The position numbers and the translations under genes were made by a program. The notes beneath the pieces were generated by a model. It searched no databases. It was given only the letters and a program-made list of their open reading frames with translations, and was not told where the DNA came from. Below, one piece after another: positions 25,311 to 32,300 of a stretch of 45,915 bases of DNA (the stretch's first letter is position 1; every line of letters begins with the position of its first letter). This stretch comes from Chthoniobacterales bacterium (GTDB lineage: Bacteria > Verrucomicrobiota > Verrucomicrobiia > Chthoniobacterales > JAATET01), in contig DATCRI010000089.1 in assembly GCA_036569045.1 (NCBI GenBank), forward strand, positions 1-45,915. Direction: 5' to 3'.

Positions 25311-28300
25311 ATGAGCCTCACCGATCCCTTCGTTCGCCGCCCGATCATGACGACGCTCGTCATGCTCGCGATCCTCGGCTTCGGCATCCTCGCCTACACG
25401 AAGCTGCCCGTCAGCAACCTGCCGAACGTCGATTTCCCCACGATCACCGTCTCCGCGAGTCTCCCGGGCGCAAATCCCGAAACGATGGCCTCCGCCGTCG
25501 CCACGCCGCTGGAAAAGCAATTCTCCTCCATCGCCGGCATCGACTCGATGTCCTCCTCCAGCGCTCTCGGCTCCACCAGCATCACGCTGCAATTCGCGCT
25601 TTCGCGCAACATCGACGCCGCCGCGCAGGATGTGCAGACCGCCATCTCCAGCGCCATCCGCGACCTGCCCACGGACCTGCCCACGCCGCCCTCGTTCCGC
25701 AAGGTGAACCCCGCCGAGCAGCCCATCCTGCTCATCGCCGCCACGTCGGATTCCCTCGCGCTCAGCAAGGTCGACGAATACGCGGAGACCCTCGTCGGTC
25801 AGCGCCTCTCGACGATCACCGGCGTCGCCCAGGTCGACATCTACGGCTCGCAAAAGTTCGCCGTCCGCGTGCAGGTCGATCCGCGGGAACTCGCCACCCG
25901 CGGCATCGGCCTCGACGAGATCGAGACCGCCATCCAGGGCGCGAATACGAACCAATCCACCGGCACGCTGGACGCCGGCTCGAAGACGCGCACCATCCAG
26001 GCCACCGGCCAGCTCGCTGACGCCGCCGATTTTCGCCGCGTCATCGTCTCCTACCGCAACGGTTCGCCGATCCGCCTCGAGCAGCTCGCCCACGTCGTCG
26101 ACAGCGTCGAGGACGACAAGAACCTCGGCTGGTTCAACAACGAACGCGGCGTCATCCTTGCCGTCCAGCGCCAGCCCGGCGCAAACACCGTCGAGGTCAT
26201 CGACCGGATCCTCGCGCAGCTTCCCACGATCCGCGCGCAGATCCCCGCCGGCGTGAAGCTCGACATCGTCTACGACCGCTCGCAATCCATCCGCGCGTCG
26301 CTCCACGACGTCCAGTTCACCCTCGTGCTCGCCGTCGCGCTCGTCGTCCTCGTCATCTTCCTTTTCCTTCGCAACCTCCGCGCCACGTTCATCCCCAGCG
26401 CCGCCATCCCGCTCTCGATCATCGGCACCTTCGGCGTCATCTACCTCCTCGACTTCAGCGTGAACAATTTCACGCTCCTCGCCCTCACGCTCGCCGTCGG
26501 CTTCGTCGTCGACGACGCCATCGTCGTCCTCGAGAACATCGTCCGCCACATCGAGCTCGGCGAGAAGCCATGGGACGCCGCGCTCGCGGGCGGCCGCGAG
26601 ATCGGCTTCACCGTCCTGTCGATGACGCTGTCCCTCACCGCCGTCTTCATTCCCGTGCTCTTCATGGGCGGCATCCTCGGCCGCCTCCTCAACGAATTTG
26701 CCGTCACCATCGCCGTCGCCATCCTTGTCTCCGGCGTCGTCTCCCTCTCGCTCACGCCCATGCTCTGCAGCCGCTTCCTGCGGGCTCACAAATCCGAAGG
26801 GCGACACGAGCGGGAGCAAGGGAATCAATCCAAAATCCAAAATCCAAAATCTCGCGTCCTCGCATTCTACGAGTCCACCCTGCGCCTCGCCCTCCGCCAC
26901 CACCTCGTGGTCACCGCTCTCGCTGTCGTCATGGCCGGCGTCACCGCGTGGATGTTCCTCCAGGCGCCGAAGGGCTTCCTGCCGAACGAGGATGCCAGCC
27001 GCATCATGATCTCCACCGAGGCCGAGCAGGGTATCGCCTTCGAGAAGATGATCGCCCTCCAGCAGGAGGCCGCCGACATCGTCGCAAAGAATCCCGCCGT
27101 CCAGGGCTTCATCTCCCGCATCGGCGGCAACAACGCCGCCACGAACACCGGCCGCCTCATCGTCACCCTGAAGCCCCGCAGCCAGCGCGGCCCCATCGAG
27201 GACGTCGTCCGCGAGTTCCGCCGCGAACTCGCCGGCATCCCCGGCTTGAAAACCTTCCCGCAGAATCCGCCCACCATTCGCATCGGCGGCACCCAGTCCA
27301 AGAGCCTCTACCAGTTCACCCTCTTCGGCCCCGATCTCGACGCCCTTTACGCCGCCGCCGACGTCATGCAGGCCCGCATGGACAGGATCCCCGGCATCGT
27401 CGACGTCACCAGCGATCTTCAGATCACCAGCCCGCAGGTCCTCGTCGATATCCACCGCGACAAGGCCTCCACCCTCGGCATCACCGCCGCGCAGATCGAG
27501 TCCACCCTCGGCAGCGCCTACGGCGCCCGGCAGATCTCCACCATCTACACCCCGACGGACCAATACCGCGTCATCCTCGAGGCCGCCGACCGCTTCAAGC
27601 GCGAGTCGCTCGACCTCGACCGCCTCTACGTCCGCTCCGCCACCACCGGCCGCCTCGTCGCGCTGAACACCGTCGCCACCATCACGCAGAAGGTCGGCCC
27701 GCTCACCGTCCAGCACCTCGGCCAGCTCCCCGCCGTCACCCTTTCCTTCGACCTCGCCAGCGGCGTCTCCCTCAGCCAGGTCGTCCCGCAGATCGAGCGC
27801 GCCGCCGCCGAGGCCCTCCCCGCCGAGATCAGCACCCAGTTCCAGGGCACCGCCCAGGCCTACCAGTCCTCCCTCGGCAACCTCGGCTTCCTCCTCGTGA
27901 TGGCCGTGCTCATCATCTACCTCGTCCTCGGCATCCTCTACGAAAGCTTCGTCCACCCCTTCACGATTCTCTCCGGCCTGCCCTCCGCCGGCTTCGGCGC
28001 GCTCCTCACCCTCTGGCTCTTCGGCGCCGAGCTCAACGTCTACGGCTTCGTCGGCCTGCTCATGCTCATCGGCATCGTCAAAAAGAACGCCATCATGATG
28101 ATCGACTTCGCCCTCGACGCCCAACGCCGCGAAGGCAAGTCCCCCGCCGACGCCATCTTCCAAGCCTGCGTCGTCCGCTTCCGCCCCATCATGATGACCA
28201 CCCTCGCCGCCACCATGGGCGCCCTGCCCATCGCCCTGGCATACGGCGCCGACGGCGAGGCCCGCCAGCCCCTCGGCCTCGTCATCGTCGGCGGTCTCCT

Positions 28301-28436
28301 CCTCAGCCAGCTCGTCACCCTGTATTTGACGCCCGTCATTTACCTCTACTTCGAGCGCCTCCAGGCCCGCCTCACCCGCGGCCGGCCGTCAAACCCGAAT
28401 CACCCCTCCACGTCCCCCGCTCCGATTGCGGCCTGA
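25311..28436 (+). CDS. RND efflux pump inner-membrane subunit (AcrB/MdtB family)
   Basis: 1041-residue proton-driven multidrug exporter. The N-terminus DPFVRRPIMTTLVMLAILGF is typical of the MdtB/MexF-type HAE1 group. Two large periplasmic loops alternate with twelve membrane helices. The proton-relay Asp pair of TM4 is in GFVVDDAIVVLENIVRH. The second half has FLPNEDASRIMISTEAEQG and the family end-region MLIGIVKKNAIMMIDFALDA, RFRPIMMTTLAATMGALPIA. The cytoplasmic segment between the two halves carries an unusual low-complexity insert encoded partly by a heptamer DNA repeat (26828-26851). It pairs with the upstream adaptor. Substrate unknown. Confidence 0.95.
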   Translation: MSLTDPFVRRPIMTTLVMLAILGFGILAYTKLPVSNLPNVDFPTITVSASLPGANPETMASAVATPLEKQFSSIAGIDSMSSSSALGSTSITLQFALSRNIDAAAQDVQTAISSAIRDLPTDLPTPPSFRKVNPAEQPILLIAATSDSLALSKVDEYAETLVGQRLSTITGVAQVDIYGSQKFAVRVQVDPRELATRGIGLDEIETAIQGANTNQSTGTLDAGSKTRTIQATGQLADAADFRRVIVSYRNGSPIRLEQLAHVVDSVEDDKNLGWFNNERGVILAVQRQPGANTVEVIDRILAQLPTIRAQIPAGVKLDIVYDRSQSIRASLHDVQFTLVLAVALVVLVIFLFLRNLRATFIPSAAIPLSIIGTFGVIYLLDFSVNNFTLLALTLAVGFVVDDAIVVLENIVRHIELGEKPWDAALAGGREIGFTVLSMTLSLTAVFIPVLFMGGILGRLLNEFAVTIAVAILVSGVVSLSLTPMLCSRFLRAHKSEGRHEREQGNQSKIQNPKSRVLAFYESTLRLALRHHLVVTALAVVMAGVTAWMFLQAPKGFLPNEDASRIMISTEAEQGIAFEKMIALQQEAADIVAKNPAVQGFISRIGGNNAATNTGRLIVTLKPRSQRGPIEDVVREFRRELAGIPGLKTFPQNPPTIRIGGTQSKSLYQFTLFGPDLDALYAAADVMQARMDRIPGIVDVTSDLQITSPQVLVDIHRDKASTLGITAAQIESTLGSAYGARQISTIYTPTDQYRVILEAADRFKRESLDLDRLYVRSATTGRLVALNTVATITQKVGPLTVQHLGQLPAVTLSFDLASGVSLSQVVPQIERAAAEALPAEISTQFQGTAQAYQSSLGNLGFLLVMAVLIIYLVLGILYESFVHPFTILSGLPSAGFGALLTLWLFGAELNVYGFVGLLMLIGIVKKNAIMMIDFALDAQRREGKSPADAIFQACVVRFRPIMMTTLAATMGALPIALAYGADGEARQPLGLVIVGGLLLSQLVTLYLTPVIYLYFERLQARLTRGRPSNPNHPSTSPAPIAA
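26828..26851. repeat. In-frame heptamer repeat (ATCCAAA x3) inside the RND pump gene
   Basis: Three perfect ATCCAAA units (26828-26848) plus ATC, in a markedly A-rich island within a GC-rich gene. Three heptamers equal seven codons, so the reading frame is kept; it encodes QSKIQNPKS. It lies in the cytoplasmic loop joining the two halves of the pump, together with a polar segment (RAHKSEGRHEREQGN). It looks like insertion of a repeat element into a tolerant loop. Confidence 0.85.
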
Positions 28437-28936
28437 AAACCCGTTCCGCTTGGAGGGAATCGCTTCGTCGGCTCCGCGGAATCCCAAAAAGCAGCTCCAA
28501 TTTCTCCAAAACCGCCGCCGATCAGGGATATTTTGGATCATTCCACGAGTGTTGGATCGGTGAGCCACGAGACCTCGCCATCCCTGCCCAACGAAAGCTT
28601 CCCGTCCAAGCCCCGTGCTAGCATCGCCAGAGACATCCGCCGATTCGCCTCGTCTCGGAAAATCTCCCTCCCACCGATTCTTGCGCGCCATCACATGGTG
28701 AAACGCCTCGGGGTATTCAATGCACAGCCGTCCCGGCATGCCTCAGAAAGAACTTAACCCGCCTTAATCTCTCAAAATTGTTGATCGCCTCCCCTTTGAT
28801 TTCACGAACACCCAGCTGATTTCTTCAGACCAACTACAGACGATGATTCGATGAATGTGGCTCCGCCGGCCCCCATCGCGATCGCCTCACCATCTCTGCT
28901 TCCCCATTTACCTTTGTTTATCTCGGTTCGCACCGC
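28437..28936. other. 500-bp intergenic region holding a decayed transposase
   Basis: Follows the RND gene and ends at the lipoprotein gene. The first 100 bp hold no gene I recognise. Positions 28538-28739 are a REP-associated transposase fossil, listed separately. The remainder (28740-28936) is A+T-richer than the flanking core genes and shows no gene, hairpin terminator or clear promoter that I can support. The drop in GC begins here and continues into the end of the RHS operon. Confidence 0.6.
28538..28739 (-). pseudogene. Fragment of a REP-associated tyrosine transposase (RAYT, Y1_Tnp family), frameshifted
   Basis: Starting at the ATG at 28739 the first frame reads MPGRLCIEYPEAFHHVMARK, matching the conserved RAYT N-terminus (M-P-R-x-x-R-x-x-x-P-G-A-x-Y-H-V-x-x-R). 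After about 24 codons the match continues in another frame as EIFRDEANRRMSLAMLARG and ends at a TGA at 28538. The HUH catalytic histidines and the rest of the roughly 200-250-residue protein are missing. It is therefore a frameshifted, truncated remnant. RAYTs mobilise REP-type palindromes, and this one marks the border of the accessory operon. Confidence 0.65.
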
Positions 28937-29305
28937 TCACCAACTTGTCTTTATCAGCGCCATCTGAATATTTTCGTCGAACACTAACGCCCTAAGCTTA
29001 TCAGCATTCCTTGCTTCACTCCTCCCGCTCGCTACCGACTGACCGTTCTCAAATTCGACTGCCAGCTTAATCTGAAGATCAGTTTTTCCCCCAACATCCC
29101 ATCGGATAATCTCAGAAGCACCGCTTGGAATATCGGCGACGCTCAGTCTTAAATCCCCTTGAGTCAATATGGCCTTGCTAATTTTTTGACTTGTTTTGTT
29201 AACAATCTCGAGCTGAGCGAATTTATCAAACTTCGTTAGACGATTGCAGCCAGCCACGAAAATAAGACTTATCAACAGAGTCACAGAAACCACCAATTTT
29301 CTCAT
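28937..29305 (-). CDS. Small lipoprotein overlapping the RHS gene; candidate immunity protein
   Basis: 122 residues. The signal peptide has lipobox FVAGC (Cys about residue 20), so the mature 103-residue protein would be lipid-anchored and face the periplasm. The rest is a small, probably beta-rich domain (FAQLEIVNKTSQKISKAIL; IPSGASEIIRWDVGGKTDLQ). I recognise no family. The ATG at 29305 overlaps the RHS stop by 4 bp, so the two are translationally coupled, the usual place for the immunity gene of a polymorphic toxin. Its base composition is A+T-rich like the RHS C-terminal segment and unlike the core genes, suggesting the two travelled together. Immunity is inferred from position only. Confidence 0.75.
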   Translation of the reverse strand: MRKLVVSVTLLISLIFVAGCNRLTKFDKFAQLEIVNKTSQKISKAILTQGDLRLSVADIPSGASEIIRWDVGGKTDLQIKLAVEFENGQSVASGRSEARNADKLRALVFDENIQMALIKTSW

Positions 29306-32300
29306 CTTGGCTTTGGGGGCAATGGTTGATTTGCAGGAACCGGGACTTGACCGGGCCAGTAATTTATAACGTTTTTAGGGGAAGAATTGCCTAGAAATCG
29401 GCCCGGCAAAACAGATTCCCATTTTACTCCCCATCCCATTCTTTTTGTTGCATATTTAACGAACGTATTACTATTGTTTCCCGGAGCGAGACCCAGTAAA
29501 CCACCTTCTCCGGTGAAAGGATCTGAATATTTTGAATTCGGCCAGTTTTGCGGAGAATTCGGATCTTGAGAAGCATACTTATAAGCTTTTGCAATTTGCA
29601 CAAGCTCGCGCCATTTCGCATCCATTTCCTCGTCGTCTTGAGACATGAACACCGCCGCGACGTCATCGCCACTAGTTTCAAGATACCGCATATATGCGAT
29701 AGCAACTCGATCCTCGCTCCACGTTGACCATTCGCGCTGCGCACTCATATGATCAGTCCGCCTCCAAATTTTCCAATCATTTTCGGCTCGGTCACCGTAT
29801 GATGGGCTCCTCATCAAATCAACTGAAGCATTGATCTCTCCTCCTCCACTTTGAATCTCGCTCAAAGTATAGTGCTTATTCAAGTCCGCTTCAAAATCAC
29901 CTTTGAAATAAACAAGGATAGCGTGTTTTAGCCCAAGCTGAATTTCCGATCCCGTGACGGCAATGAACGAGCACAGCCCGAACGGATCGAGATGATTGAC
30001 CAAATCGTTCCCTACGAATCCGTATAAATTTAATCCACCTTTTTCCCCAATAGGATCGAGGCTTAACCACCTTCCCGTTTCAGGATTATAATACCGATAC
30101 CCGTAATACAGCAGCCCAGTTTCCCAATCCGTGAATTTGCTGCTAAATCCAAACGGATTGAGCGCGGCATACTCCCCGCTAGCCCGGATAACTTCGCCGA
30201 ATGGCCCGTATTCATAATCCGCCACACTCTGCCCGTTGCTGGTATCCACAAGGCGGATGACATTGCCATTCAAATCACTGGCTACCTCGAACGTCTTGTT
30301 TGCGTAGTAGTTGCGCTCCAAGAGCAGGCCGCCCACGCCGCCGGCTGCCTCCAAGCTGCCGCTGGCATCCAGACCCCACGCGTAGCTGCGGATCGGCTGG
30401 CCCGCATCGCCCACCTCGGCTTGCAGCAGCCAGCCGTTCCACAGGAATCGCGTGTGGTCGTGCAGCAGCCAGGCGCTATTCACCCACTGGTAAACGAACT
30501 TTTCCACCCGCCGGCCCTGCCAGTCGTAGCGGAACGTCAACTTGCGCTTCTGCGCGGCGGGCACCGTCGGCACGCTTTCCATCGCCACGAGCCGGTTCTC
30601 GGCGTCCCACGAGTAGCTCCACAACCCATCCGACACGAGGTTGCCGTCGTTGTCATACCCGAAGCTCTCCGGCGTCTTTGCCACCAGCGCCGTGCGCGCG
30701 CGCGTCGTCGTCCCACTCGCCAGCGTCGCCGCGATCGTCTCCGCCACACTCACCGGGCCCGAGGTGTTGCTCGCCGTGAGCAGTTTGTAAAAATACCCGC
30801 CCTTGCGGCTCGTCGCCGCGCCGTTCACCGTCACTGTCGCGCCCGGGTTCGCGCTTCCCATCACGTCCACCGCTCCGGGCACCGTGCGGCTCGTGATCTG
30901 GTTCAACGCATTGGCAGTGTAGGTCGCCGTGCGCCCGTTCACCGTCGTGCCCGTTGCTCCGCTGCGGTTCCCCGCTCCGTCGTAGGCATACCCGTATTGC
31001 TGCCCCTCCACCGCGCTCGCGTCGCTCCATTTCCGGCCTCCGCTCGTCACCTGCCCGAGGTCGTCGTAGCCGATCGTCCATTTCGACCCATCGTCCCACG
31101 CAATCTCCTTGCGCCGGTTCCGGCTGTCGAACTGCGTCGTATCCAGACTGCGCGTGCCTGCCGCCGCCGTGTGCGTGATTTTTTGAAGCCGGTTCGAGCC
31201 GTCCCACAGGCGCGTGCTCGTCATCCCGCCGGTGAAGGTCGTCGTCAACAGGAGATCGGAGTTCGGCACATATCCGTAGGTCGCCGTCCCGAAAACCCCC
31301 ATCTTGACCGTCTGCAGCCGACTGCTGGGATCGTATTGATAACTCACAGACTGACCCCAACTCCCGGTCGTGCCCGTAACGGCGCTCACCCGTCCAGAAG
31401 CATCGAATTTCCGGCTGTTCGCCACTCCCGCCAGCGGCCCGAGCGTGATCGCCTCGCTTTCCTCGCCCAACGTGTAACCGAGCAGATGTTTGCCGGCCGC
31501 GTCCGTCACCTTCGCGGGTCGGTTGATCCGGTCGTAGGTGATGCTCACGTCCGGGGTCGCATCCGCGTAGTCCATCGTCTTCACGTTACCTCGCTCGTCG
31601 AAAGCGTATATCGTCACAATATTCCGCGCGTTCGTGCGATGAAAGAGGTGATTGTCCGCCGTGTAGTCGTATTGCACATGCTTTACCGCGGCGTCGGTCT
31701 TTGTCGTCAATAAACCCGTGGCCGGATTGTAGGTCCACGTGGTTTTGTCGCTCGCGCCCGCCGTGCGATAGGTGTAAAGCTCCGTCCGATCGCCGTAACT
31801 GTCGATCGTCAGCGTCATCTTGTAAACGCCCGTTCCGGAGATCCCCGTGAGAAAGCCCCGCAGATCGTAGCCGCGCACCTCCGTCTTCCCGTCCGCATAC
31901 GTCGTCGTGAAGAGCTGCCCGGCCCCTGGCTGGCCCGCCGGCACATACTGGTAGCTGGTGGATTGGCCCGCCACCGTCTGCGAGGTGAGGAATGCCCCGG
32001 TGTAAACCGGGTCCGTGATCACTCCGCGCGGGTCGGTCATTTTATCGAGGCGGCCCAGGCCGTCGTATTCGTAGGAGGTGGGTTGCGCCACGGTCGTCGT
32101 GCTGGCGGATATCAAGCGGCCCGCGACCGTCGTTGCCACGGCCGGCGTGGAGGAATCCGACGCCACGGTGGTGGCCGTCACGGTCTGCGTGGCGCGGTTC
32201 ACCACGGAGGTCGTGGTGGTGGCCTTCCCATAGCGATCGACCTGCACCGTGCGGTCGAGCATGGTCGCCCCGCCACCGCCGAAGAGGGACTTTTGCGAGG

